A DNA stretch of 44,236 bases, from assembly GCA_019648995.1 (NCBI GenBank), contig BLXT01006232.1, positions 318,656 to 362,891 on the forward strand, written 5' to 3'. Below, piece by piece: positions 1-12,525 of the stretch. This stretch comes from Plakobranchus ocellatus (Eukaryota > Mollusca > Gastropoda > Plakobranchidae). Each line of letters starts with the position of its first letter. Positions within the stretch are counted from its first letter, which is position 1. Under the pieces are notes generated by a model that was not told the origin of the DNA, made no database searches, and saw only the letters and a list, made by a program, of their open reading frames with translations. Position numbers and translations under genes: made by a program.

Positions 1-360
1 GGGGGAGGTAGACATAGTGTTGAGTACTGTAACAATGGGGGAGGTAGACATAGTTTTGAGTACTGCAGCATAGGGGTAGGTAGACATAGTGTTGAGTACT
101 GTAGCATAGGGGGAGGTAGACATAGTGTTGAGTACTGTAACAATGGGGGAGGTAGACATAGTTTTGAGTACTGCAGCATAGGGGGAGATATACACAGTGT
201 TGAGTACTGTAGCAATGGAGGAGGTAGACATAGTGTTGAGTACTGTAGCAATGGAGGAGGTAGACATAGTTTTGAGTACTGTAGCATAGGGTGAGGTAGA
301 CATATTGTTGAGTACTGTAGCAATGGGGGAGGTAGACATAGTGTTGAGCACTGCAGCATA
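1..360. repeat. 36-bp minisatellite, ten units, intronic
   Basis: Ten head-to-tail units of exactly 36 bp fill these 360 bases. Each begins like GGGGGAGGTAGACATAGTGT and ends TGAGTACTGTAGCAAT or TGAGTACTGCAGCATA. The array starts at the window edge, so it may extend further left, and it stops sharply at 361. Units 2, 5 and 8 carry GTTTT where most others carry GTGTT. Units 1-2 are identical to units 4-5, so the array looks built from three-unit (108-bp) blocks. The CATAGG junctions put a TAG in the only otherwise open forward frame, so it is not coding. It probably lies in a calcineurin B intron, because coding exons follow at 1202. Confidence 0.97.
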
Positions 361-1201
361 GGCCTAACTCTTTGTGCTTATCAATACTAAAGCCCTTGTT
401 TGATTAGACATTTCTTCTTCTGCTCCCTTATCCTAAAGGTACATCTCTGTGGTATTAAATATGTTTGTTTGTTTTGAAAGGTAAATTTCTTTATTCTAGC
501 CATTCATTTTAAATAAAATCCATTTGTCATTTTTTTTCTGATGTTCCTCATTTTTCCACTTCATCTCAAAAATTATTTTTAAAATAAGCATATTTTATCT
601 GCCTGAACAACAGTCATAGACAGAAAATCTATTACCTTTATTTATGGAATGAGGAAGTTACACTTACCCTGAACATTTATTGAAGAGTAAAAGTAAGTTG
701 CAGTTCAAACCTGTTAGACCCTCAAGCATACTTCCAGTGCTCCCTTCCTTTCATGATTAATTTGCCAGCCACTAGGCTAGTGCCACTGCCTGGAGCCGTT
801 TCTTCTTCTTATTGGATGAATTAAAAAAAAAATCATTTTCTATTTAAAAATAAAATGAAAATTAAAAGCTGAAGCAGGGTCTATGAATTAGGAAAGCCTG
901 AACATGAAAGTTATGTTTGTTTAAAAAGATACAATATTGTAGCAATAATCTCACTAATATATTTAAATATACATGTTGCAAAACATCTTGATAGAAATTA
1001 GTGTATATTTTTTGTCATGCAATTTTCATCAATAATTATCATAAATTATTGTTAATGTTTTTGAAAATAATGGGCAATTGCATCTTGAATAATTTGTTTG
1101 GAATATGTTCTGATTTTAAAATTTCAGTAGATTTTTTTTTCTGAGATGATGTAAACGAAAAATAAATATATGTGCTTGTAAAACCATTTCTTGGCTTTCA
1201 G
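361..1201. other. calcineurin B intron, no gene seen
   Basis: AT-rich sequence between the minisatellite and the first visible calcineurin B exon. It ends in a normal acceptor (TTGGCTTTCAG, 1191-1201). I see no conserved reading frame or RNA gene in it. Confidence 0.7.
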
Positions 1202-2858
1202 AGTTCATCGAGGGTATTTCACAGTTCAGTGTAAAGGGCGACAAAGAGTCCAAGTTGAGGTGTAAGTTTTAGAATCGAAAAGAATCAATAAAATCTGGTT
1301 TTGCCTGTAAGTGTAGACAGATATAAACATTTCTGAAAATATCTTATCTCTGCCATTTATATTGTAAGACTAATGACTTTTCATCAGTCAGTTATTGCGC
1401 TTCTCAAAAAATCCCATAAAAGCATTAACCTTTCCCTATTTTGAGATTAAGCAAATGCAGAAATTTATATGTTCCAATTAAAAAACTTGGAGTGCTTCAA
1501 AACATTATCATCAATAGTATTCAGAATTTGTAGTTACTGGAGTATTGTTCATTAGTCTTCTTTTAAAGCTTTTTAAAAAATATTTTTTGTTTTTTTTTTA
1601 GTCGCTTTCAAAATCTATGACATGGACAAAGATGGATACATTTCTAATGGTGAGCTTTTCCAAGTGCTGAAAATGATGGTGGGAAACAACCTAAGGGATA
1701 CTCAACTGCAGCAGATTGTTGACAAGACCATCATCCATGCAGATACTGATGGTGATGGCAAGATCTCCTTTGAAGAATTCTGTGATGTAAGTGGTTTTTG
1801 ACTTTACTGAATAAGCATGGGAGGGAAGGTTTTGGGAGCACAACAATGAGAAAAGGCTGCCCTGAATTCTGTAGTGGCCCTTCATACAAATTTGTTTTAG
1901 GACGATTTTCACTCTGAAAAAAAAGGTTGAGGAAAGACAAAAAAGTTCAAATGTTTTATTTTAGTTGTTTTTAAATAGTCCCACTTTTATAATGCCAGGC
2001 CTCCAATAATCCCTGCCAATTTTTGGCCTGAAAAAGTCTGTTGAATATTCATAACTTCTTTTTTTTCTGGGTAGCTGTGCTAAAATCCCTTTGAATGGTT
2101 CCAATAGATGGAATAAAGACAAATGCTCTCTCATTTTTCGATTTCAATTCCAACCAATTTTTGCTATTTTAACCTTTCTAAATTGTATTGAATAATACTG
2201 TCAGTACCTTTTTTTTTATGTGGCCCAATTATCTGATGATGCCTTTCTTATCCTTTCTATCCTTGTAAACTTTTTTTCACACGGATGATGAACATATGCT
2301 ATGTTCCATATCACTGACTCATACGCTTGAGATTTAGATGGTACCAGTGATCTTGACACCAAAAACAATGAAGGTCTTATTCATGATTATTTTAGTCATT
2401 TGGAACTGTAGCCTGTTGAAATTTTTGTAGTCTGGCTGCTAGCTTGGGATTGTTTCTGATGAATTAATATCACTCCACAATCTAGACCAGATGTTTTCTT
2501 TATGTGGATCACATTTGGAGTATTTTGGGCTGGTTAGATTAATTATGATGTATATAAGCATGTGATGTCTTCAAATATCTAACTGCTTACAAACTGTTCC
2601 TGTCAAATATTTTAAATTTCTGTGAACAGAGGTAAATGACCAGAAGCACAATTTGGGATTGGCAGATCTCTAATGACATTTTCCATGTCTTGAAATTTTT
2701 AAAATAATGATAAAATTGTTTTAAACTCATGCTTGAAGATAATATGCGATGAATCTATTCAAAATATTATTTTTTTGTTGGTAACCGCTTTTGTAAAATG
2801 CATTCCTCAGGTTGTAGGAAATATGGATGTTCACAAGAAAATGGTGGTGGATGTTTAG
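1202..2858 (+). CDS. PPP3R1: calcineurin subunit B, last three exons (partial, 5' end outside window)
   Basis: Regulatory Ca2+-binding subunit of the Ser/Thr phosphatase calcineurin (PP2B). In the family it binds the catalytic A subunit and calmodulin-dependent activation follows. The exons are 1202-1261, 1602-1786 and 2811-2858, all with AG acceptors and GTAAGT-type donors, and the phases join exactly. The first reads (E)[19 protein letters not shown]. The second holds EF-hand 3 (loop [12 protein letters not shown]) and EF-hand 4 (loop [12 protein letters not shown]), both with intact Asp/Asn/Glu calcium ligands. The last ends [12 protein letters not shown] followed by TAG at 2856-2858, the typical family C-terminus. 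About 97 residues of a family protein of roughly 170 are present; the myristoylated N-terminus and EF-hands 1-2 are upstream of the window. A testis-type paralogue cannot be excluded by sequence alone, but invertebrates normally have one ubiquitous B gene. Confidence 0.97.
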
Positions 2859-5800
2859 ATTTGGATGCCTGGCCATAGAAGATTGCCATGCATAAGCAAG
2901 TATTCTATTAGCAGCACTTTTTTGGGATGGAAATGGATTTTTCGCGAACCAGCATCAGTCTTTGACACTTTTTACATCGTCAAGATGGGTTTATTGAAGA
3001 CAGATGTGATCTTCAGTCGCCTTTTTTTTTTTTTTAATTATACTTGTATGCTTAAGAAAAATTAGGAAAAAAAAAACAATTTTTTTTCATCATACCAGTT
3101 AACACTAGGACACTAAAAATGATGTAACTATGCACTTTTTTTTCATGGTTGTCAAATCATATAAACCATGTGAAAAATATCTACTCATCAAATAAGAATG
3201 AAACAATTTTGTTCAACAGTCTCACTCTACTCACTACCTGCTAAAGGGAAGAAAAGGAAAACTTGCTTTAATCTTTGTTCACTACCATTATTTTGTATGT
3301 GTTGTGAGTATGTGTGTGCGTGTGTGCTCTTGGGTCTCAAGACTGTATTTTTATACTTTAAATTAAATGCTATTATTTTGTATAGAAAGCCTTGCCCATT
3401 ATGAAGATAAAAGTCATACTATCTGTCAAGCTTCATCACTCAAGATATGTATCAAAAGAAATTCATACATTTGATGCAAGTATCGCACAACTTATATCAC
3501 TCTACACCAGCTTTATAAATATAAGCAGAGCTTTTTTTCTCTAGACTTCTTGCTTGGCAAATATGATTATATTTTTTGTATATGTTTAAATTAATTATTT
3601 GATTTTTAGGATGTCATAATCAGGCTTTGGAATTTAAGAGATAAATGCAAAGGAGAACAGAAGTTAGCAATTATTGCTGGTTTCTCTTATTTATCCACAA
3701 GTTTTTTTTCAAAATAGGGAGTCAACATTTAGAATTATTTTTCAATTCAATTCCATTTGCACTTGAGATATACTTGCATTTGGATGTGAACAAATCATTG
3801 AACATAAAATCATAAATAGTTCATATTATGTCTCGCAAATTCTTAAAATGATTGGTATGGCTGAAATTCTGTATTTTATTTCCAAATTTCTATTTTTTTT
3901 TTGGGTCAGATTTTTAAAAGAAAAAAAATTGGAAAAATCATTTTTATTCTCTGCTGTAGTGTTTTTAAAGTCATATAACCAGAGCAAAAAAAAAAAAAAA
4001 AAAAAACATTAAAATTTTTAAAAAGTTGCCTCCCCATTCCTTGTTTTTTTTATAAGCATAATAACTGGAACAGGGTACATATGACAGCTCCATATTTTTT
4101 TTTTTCACTTTTCAGAAGTACATTTTTTCATATTTTTTTTGCTTTTTACTTCTTTTTTTTTTTTTAAACATATATTATATTTCTGTCTGTTTCCTTCGTC
4201 ACATAGATTTGTCAGGAATAAAAAGTACTTAAATGGTGACCAGGAAGGTTTTAAAAAGATTTTTCAGTGAACTTTAAAAGATGCTGCCATCATTTGGCGC
4301 CCTTTTTGCAGATAATTCTGCTCCAGTGAACAAAATTGGGTTTTCTGAAAACTACTTGGCCCTGTGTCATGCCAATTCTCACATTGAATATTTCATAGTC
4401 ACAACCTTTAATAGCAACTCTGCTCTTCACGTTCCCTTTCTGTCTATCTTAGCTTCAAATATAACATTAATATAATATATGTGTGTGTTTACCTTTGTTG
4501 ATATAAATTTACTATCTTACAACTGATGACACTAAAAGTCTAAACAGTCATTGATTGATATAAACTACCTTATCAGGACATATATTCTTTCTGATGATTT
4601 TGTTTGCTTATATAAACATCATGTCAACATATATCTGTCTAGCATAAGAAAGAAAAGGACAAGGCTTTTGGGTGGTCTTTTTTGGACTTTGTGAAAATTG
4701 CATGATTTGGTTTAAATTCCATGACATAATAAGATAACCTGTCATTGTGATATTGAAAAGGAATAATTAGATGGTGGTCTTGCCTTTCTTACGTTGAAAT
4801 AACATGATAATAGTGCAATATGTTTGCTTTGGGATTTACCTTCTCCTTGGAAAGAGTGCTGTGAAAACCATGAGAAAAGGATTTTTGGATCAATATTATG
4901 TTCCTTTGGACAACATTGTGTATGACATTGTCTAGTGAAATTGATACAACTCCTTTGTGGTGGAATTTAAAAGATTGGTACCATATTTTACACCTTTTAA
5001 TTTTTTTTCTTTCAGTAATACCGTTAAGCTCATGCATCAAAGTTGTCTGTACAACAAAATATTGAGCAGTTTTGAGACTACTGGAGAGTTAAAACTTGAG
5101 CTGTTAAGAATTGTGTGTTTAAAGTGAAGTGTGGTATTCCAAATTTCAATTCATGTGACCCTATATCTTCTTTATTCCTTAAATGGCTGAGAAAAATGTT
5201 TGAATGAAATCCGAAAACATTCTGCTGGTAGTCCTAGTATCAAAGCATGGCAAGTAATGTATGATGAATGAGATGGGATTCTGGATTAGAGTTATATTGT
5301 ATCTAGCATTTCCAATCAAAGTCTGAATGAATTATTTTTAATCATCTTTTTAAATTTTTTAATAATTTTTTAATTTTAAAAAAATTTTGAGTGCTGTAAA
5401 TCATATGGTCTTGTTCATGTTGTGTTAGATCAGACACCAGATTTTTAATTGTAAAGTTGAGGATGTTTTATCACTTTTTCATTTTAATTTTTATTTTGGT
5501 ATTAAATTAGGTGAGGATTAATACTTGCTACAGTGGGGAAAAAAAGATATTGCTTTACGATTTTGTAAATTCAATTTTTTTGGTTTGATTTTAATATCAA
5601 GTGACTGTAGGAAATACGATTTGAGTGTTTTATGGTCCAGATAACTTTAAAACTTTTCTTCTTCCAACTAAAAAAGAAATCATCCTCTTGCATCTTTTTG
5701 CTTGTGTGTTCTGGATATGTGTGTTAGGTTATTCCTCAACAATCATTACTGTTGTTTCTTAAATTTATTTACTCAATTGTTATTAGTTTACTTTCAATTT

Positions 5801-8800
5801 TCAGAATATTCATCTTCCAAAAATATTTCTCTCTCATAACCTTTGTTTGGTTAAAATCTTTTTAAAATTTTCCAGAGAAGGCTTTTTATGTTTTTAGCCT
5901 TTAATACCTACCATCAATTTATCTTAAAACTTTGTTCCCATTTAGCTTATCTAAAAATTAAAATTTGCCTCATATCTAGTCAGACATAAAATTATTCCAA
6001 AAACCTGTATGAAAATTAAAAAAAGAGTAAATAACATTTAGCAAAGTAAAACTCATTTATACGACGTAAACAGTAGTGAAAGCTCAAAAACCTTTTAGAA
6101 AGAAAGGTAAAATATGGCACGTGTTAAAGAGACAGTAAAGAGCCTTCAAGCATGGCAATGTAAAACATGAATACAAACAATATTTTTTTCTTGGTTCAAG
6201 AATCAACTGCAATTGTGAAGCAATTTGAGAAAACTCAATAGAATTTGCTGGCACTGCTTCTATGCCAGGTAAAATACAAAATTTTCTAAATTTCATAACT
6301 TCAGTTCTAATAAGGATATCAAGAAAATAAAATCTTTGAAACACACAAGTAGATTTTCGGAAGGGGGGGGGGTTAAAAAAACCAGCCCAGTATGCACAGC
6401 TGGTGAGTTGTGAAAGGTTTTTTCCAAGTTGCCACACATTTAATGAAAACAAGGTCACTCTCTGAAGCCAGTAATATCATTTGTGCAACCAAGTGAACCT
6501 TTGAGATGGCTACAAAAAATTAGGGTGTATTTTTTGGAACAGCAAGGCAAAGCTGAACCTTTTTTTTCTCTCCATACTGTCTTTTGTAACATAGTGCTAA
6601 CAATTTTTTTGTATTATTATCTGTAATTTTTTCCTCATCTCATAAAAATTATGTTGCAGCTTAGATAACTGTGGTTTAAGACAATAATTTTTTTCCTTTC
6701 TTTTTCATTATCATCAGGGTAAATTAAGGCAGTTATTCTTATGATCTTTTTTATATTATTTTTAAAATTTTTCATTGCTATTTCGAATGCTCAAAATAAA
6801 AGCAATGTGCTCTCAATAATAAAGAAAACAAAAACCACCCCCTTTCCTCTTTCCATTTTATTGATAAATTTATAAAAAAAAACTGTATACATACTATCTT
6901 AAATTTCATTGTTATAATCTTTCATTGAAAATCTGTCACAATAGAGATTAGTATAGAGAAAGTTTTAAATTTCATTTAACCTTCTCTTTGAAATTTTCTT
7001 CCTCTTATTATTATTATAAATATCTATTATAAGTCTTATTCTGCTGCTTGTCTGACGTTAACCAATTTACTTATCTTGCTTTTATATATCCTTGAGAGTG
7101 TATCGTGAGCTTTTTGATACCCATATATATCTCTTTGTTTGCATTCCTGACCATACTTTGTGAGAATAATGACTAGCTCCATCAAGTGATTCTTTACAAT
7201 GAACACCCCCTGTCCAGCCCAGCTGTGATAAAATTCCCTAATTCATCAGAGTTTCTCATTTTTTCATTCTATTTATCTGGATGTATAATTATGAAATCAA
7301 ATTGTAACGCTCTTTACAATTTGTATTAAGCTTTAAAATTTATGTTTGCATTTGTAATTCACAGTCTTATTCAGAATGGGGAGCCATTGACATGAGTTTT
7401 GAGATTTTCACAAAGTTAATCCAAAGAGAAAAAAAAAATGGAAGTTGCCTTCAGAAAAGAAATTTTTTTTTTGGGGGGGGGGCAATAATATCAAAGAGGG
7501 GAAAAAAACAACAAAAAAAGTGTTCATGTTTTTTAAACAAAATTATGAGGTTCAGCAAAAAAAAAAGAAAAAAAAATCTTGCCATTAATTTATCAACATT
7601 ATTTGATAACATTGAGTTCCCCAACTTTTCTCTCTTTTATATGTTGTGAAATTCAGAGATTGACTGCGCCATAATTATGACAAGAGCAAAAAACATGTGA
7701 TAACTGAAATTGTTGGAGACCTTGTTTTGCTGTTTCTGTCAAAACTATGTCAAAAATGAATTTGTACCATCTATTTTTGCAATTGAAAAAAATTCGAAGC
7801 AGATCTTGATTATGATATATGAAGGGCACTTCTAGCAGCCTTATTTTTACATTCAATTAGAAGGGTTTGCTTACATTTGATTGCTCATAAGGAAGAGCTT
7901 CGGAAAAAGATTTGAAGCAACCCTTTTTTTTTTTTTTTGTATTTAGGCAGTGAAAGCACTGAATAGTTTTAATGAATTTTGGCCAAGCAATACACCCAAG
8001 GTTTTAGCACTGTGTACCCTTGCAGAAAAAGTTCCTTTTTGGTAAATTAAGTGTGAAATCAGGTATGTGATACATGAGTGTACTTACATCGAACAGAGAG
8101 AGATTTTCTTTATTACAAGCATCTGTTGTTAAACTCAAAGCTTTTTCCCTCATTTTGATTGTGTCTGTTTTAAAATTAATCTTTTTGCTCTGAAAAGCAG
8201 ACTTGGATATCTTACTTGATTACAATCCATGTTCTTTAGAATACATAAAAAAAGTCAGTCATCGCATGTTTTTGAAGTGTGTCTTGTCTTTAACTTCATT
8301 ATATTATGGTGTGTGATCTTTCTTCTTATCTGATTGTAAGCACTTTTCTTTTTTTTGTGAACCTTCTCAGCACCACTTTTTGTCTCCACACTTCTATCCC
8401 TCTGCACCCATGGATGTGTTTTCTTCCTATTCTTATTGTGTCAATTTTTACCCTATTATTTGTTGAATTTTACAGTTTGGAAAGGTGAGAATGCTTCTGG
8501 CTCTATCATCCTCTTTTATTTATTTATTTTTTTTTGTGTTATGGCATTGTTTGTCATGTTTGCTATTTTGTAAAATGATTAAGAAAAAATTTCGTTATTT
8601 TATCTACACTAATTGACTGTTGTTCTAAATTTTTCCTTATTAAATTAAATAAAAATCTTCATCTATTGAATTCCTTACGGGTTATTTTTACTCTGGCTGT
8701 TGTTTTTAAAGTATAGTTGGTTTTTTTTGCACACTGATTGCTCTTACTAGCTTCTCTTACAGAAGTATCTCAAACCACAATATAAAACTTTAATATTCTA

Positions 8801-11800
8801 CAGATCAACTAGGAATATTTTTAAATGATCAAACAGTATTCAATTCTGTATGAAGATTAGCACATTATTTTAGTTAAAATCAAGGAAAAGAGCAAAATTC
8901 ACTTCAAACAGTTTTCCCTCTCAAAGATTGTCACTCCAATCTTGCTTGTGAACAAACCTGTTCTCAATACATATTCAAGACTTTAAAAAAAATTGGTCAA
9001 GAATGAAAATGGATATTATGGATGATGGACAAAATGTCTTAATACCATTACAAATAAGAAAGCCCAATTCAAAATGTTTAAAATTAGTGCTATATTTATG
9101 CTATATATTTTGACATGGTAAGTGCAGGGTTGTATTCTTGCAACCAAACCATTGAGAGAGACTTGTCTTAAAACTGATTTATTTTTCATCAGAACATAAA
9201 TAAAAAATTAAATTTAATGAGGAGAAAACCTTCAAAAAGTAAAAAAAAGTTGAAATCAATGGGATCCATGCACAGAAAAATTAGGAAGTGGTTTTATTTT
9301 GTCTCAAACACACATTTCGTGTCATGGTAATCAAAACTATTCTGTAGATTTCCCTGTTCATTATCATAGTGAAAAAATGTTTTCATTGAGACTGTTTGTA
9401 TATTAAATATTGCAATTAAGAATAAAAATACATCATGAAAAGATGAAAAATGTAAGAAGAGAGTCTGTGATGGTTTAATTATCAACTTTTTATTTTGACA
9501 TGCTCATCTTAAACACAACCGTCCGAAAGAGAAAAAAAAATCATTGCTATGCACGTGCAGTAACACATTTATCATTTTATGTGTGGGACAGCCATGAGAA
9601 AGGAGGCATCCACATAGACATTGGTATTTTGATTAATCTGCACTTTTTCTTTCGAATGTAGCAAAACTTATTGGTATCTGTAGATTGTTAAGATTTCAAG
9701 ATAGCAGAAAACAAATAAGATATGACTGCCTTTGATATGGAAAATCTCTATGTCAACCAGTCCTTCCAATCATTCAAGATATTTTAACAAAGCCCTATCT
9801 CATCTCAATGCGTCCTTTATCCATACATATGTGCAAGAAACTAAGGCTAATATTACAAAGCTATATGCATTATGTATCTCTTTTTGGAACAGTTTTTTTC
9901 TTTTCTTTTTAGCAAATTCATTTGTTCTAGAAAACAGTTACACATGCGCATATATGTATATCTTTTAAGATTGGGCTCGAATACATTAACTTTGAAAGAC
10001 TAAATCCAAGTTCCAGGTCATGAGGGGAACTCTCCACTTTCTATAACTGGACCAACATAATTATATAACTCAAAGACTAATAACAAAATATGATTTAACT
10101 TTTAAGAATTTTTGCACATATGAGCCTAAGCGCTATCACATAACATGCATAATATATAAATGCGCTGCTACAATTTTCTTAAAAGTGCACATTAAGAAAA
10201 TGATTGAATGAGTTCATGTATCATAAGAAAAAGAAAAATCTCAGATTTTCCTTGATAGCTTAAAGAGACCCAAAGTGAGTTGTGTCATTTTGCTAGACCT
10301 GTGACGACAAAAAAACTATTTACTTATTTATTTTACAATACATATACATGCACACAACATTATCTGTAAATATCACAGCTTGTACAACAAAAAAAAAGGT
10401 TCTATGAAAGACACTCTGATGTTGTATTTTCTGTCTGAAACCAAAGAGACTCACTCAATGGCAACAAACATTGCTACCTTGCGGACAGAGACTTTCAGTC
10501 CTTAGTCGAACGCTGTTCTTATGTTCAAAATCACTATCACTTCAAAACTCTTGCCCAGCCTTATGTATATGATCTACTTGGTGCCTAGTGCAAAAAAATT
10601 TATTTAAAATGCAATGCTTTTACAACCACATATCCCACGCCAACAATCTACGTTGCTGTATCATATGACATTTATACTTCTGCATCACTGCCCTTTGTAT
10701 ACTATCAAAAGAGATATAGGGATGTAAAACTCCATCATTTAAAATTTTTGAAAATCCTACCTGTTAATGAGGGAAACTGCTTTATCACACTGACAGTTTT
10801 TTTCTTTCGTCTTTCTGTGTTAATATCATAGGTGATTTATCTCAAAGTCAATATGTCTTAATGCTCTGCTTGGAGTAAAAAAATTGAAAGTGGAGCTGTG
10901 CATATTTTTCTGTAAAAGTTACCACATAATTTTTTTGCTTACTTGCTTCAATATCAAAGTATTTTTTTTGTGTGCCTTGCTACAAAGAAACATCAACAAG
11001 CATAGAAGAGACTTTTTTTTTTTTAAAAACCTGAACAAATTGAAACTGTTCTTAAGAAAACAAATTTAACAAATGGTGCAAAAGATGATAATTGTGCAAT
11101 ACCAGTACTCTATAAAATCAGAATTTCAATAAAGGATTGTGAGGCTAGACAGTGGCAACAAAAATGTCTCAGCAGCTGAGACAATGAGAACCAATGACAT
11201 TCAAAACATAGAAAAGGAATTGTAACCATCAGTCAATATTTACAGCTCTCAATATGAGGAAATAAGGACTTGAGAGAAATCGCAGTGTAAAATTCATTGA
11301 AAAAGTTTCTTTACCTTTGTAACCTAAAAAAGTGGAAAAGCCACAATTTAAGGACAAATTGTTTTTCTGAAAGTGAGAGTAAAAATGTGAAGCATACCAC
11401 ATAAATAGGCTGTAGCAAAGACTATGTTTGATGATAGTCAATTTTTTTTACTGAAAGTGAAAGGGAAGAGGTTTGGCTAATTTGTTATCATAAATTCTTT
11501 TATTTTCAGCATCTTATTCATTGTCCAATGAGAACCTTACAATACAATCTAACAGACCTCTTCATTTCATTTTACATAGGGGATATTACATTTTCTCAAG
11601 GAGACATTTTTTTATTCACTTATGCAATACGCAGACCTTAACAAACTCAAACTAACAACACAAGTCTCATATAGCTCTTATACAAAAGTATGGCATCCTC
11701 TACCTTAACTCTCCAACTGTATGAACTTTGTATTACAATGAGTATTGAAAAATAATTCACTAGATGATGGCAGTAGGGCTAAGTTGACAATTTTCATGTA

Positions 11801-12458
11801 TGACTGTTTGTCCACCTGTTCTTTTCCAGAACTCAAACTCTCTCCTCTTTCATTCGTTTAAATAATCATTTTATTCTTATATCAAGCACCTCAGCCTGGG
11901 TAAAGATGCCAGTATATTATATTCCTGAAAAGACTTCCAAACTTTGAATTTTTAAAAACATCCTATTTATCTGAAAACAGAATCATGCAAAAATGCTTGA
12001 AATGAAAATTTGAAAGGGATTTTAATAATAATATTAAAAAAAAAAAACTTTGTCATCTTCCAAATCATTTCGCCAGCCGGCATGATGTTGGGCTGTGAAA
12101 ACACTTCTGTAGCCAGAGGAAGTGCAGTATCCAATTCAGACCTAACACTAAAAATCCTGCATTTCTTTTGGCTGCAGCAACAGAGTACTTGTAAAGCAGA
12201 GGCAAGCAAAAGAGATTACTGTACTCAAAGGTGTTCTTTTTATTTCTCTACTTTGTCTTTTAAAATGGCTGTAGACTTACTCTTGCAGCTATATTAAGTA
12301 AAATCACTACTCTGTGGTGTTGACATACAACTGATCTCACTCACTCCTCTAATGCAGCCCATTACCAGCTGAAAAGTGAAACATCAATCAGCTGTAGCAG
12401 TTGGTGAACTAAATGGCTTCCTCTAACTTCCACACAATATATCTTAACTCAATAACTC
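2859..12458. other. calcineurin B 3' UTR and convergent intergenic DNA
   Basis: About 9.6 kb of AT-rich sequence after the calcineurin B stop, facing the 3' end of JKAMP on the other strand. Candidate poly(A) signals for calcineurin B are ATTAAA at 3362-3367 and AATAAA at 4217-4222; neither is proven. Homopolymers are common, including an A20-class run near 3987 and T9-G10 near 7470. Open frames here (the longest is 124 codons, minus strand, 6084-6458) are low-complexity, lack splice context and resemble nothing I know. I see no gene, tRNA or intact transposon. Confidence 0.6.
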
Positions 12459-12525
12459 TGAGCCGCTGCTCCCAGTGGCCGACGGAACGATACGGATGAC
12501 CGAGCGGCCGCTCCCAGCGGCCGCT
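12459..12525. repeat. GC-rich block with paired NotI-type palindromes
   Basis: A 67-bp GC-rich island in an otherwise very AT-rich stretch. It contains the perfect 12-bp palindrome GAGCGGCCGCTC (12502-12513), then the palindrome AGCGGCCGCT again at 12516-12525, separated by CC. A diverged forerunner (GCCGCTGCTCCCAGTGGCCG) begins at 12462. The two palindromes can pair with each other or fold on themselves. Its function is unknown. It could be a transposon fragment, a structured 3' UTR element of JKAMP, or a cloning-linker artefact. Confidence 0.6.

Noticed and set aside
1-360. CRISPR array
   Set aside because: The units are contiguous 36-bp tandem repeats with no unique spacers, and the genome is eukaryotic.
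6084-6458. 124-codon open frame on the minus strand
   Set aside because: Low-complexity Phe/Leu/Cys-rich translation, no recognisable domain, in AT-rich convergent non-coding DNA with no splice or conservation hint.
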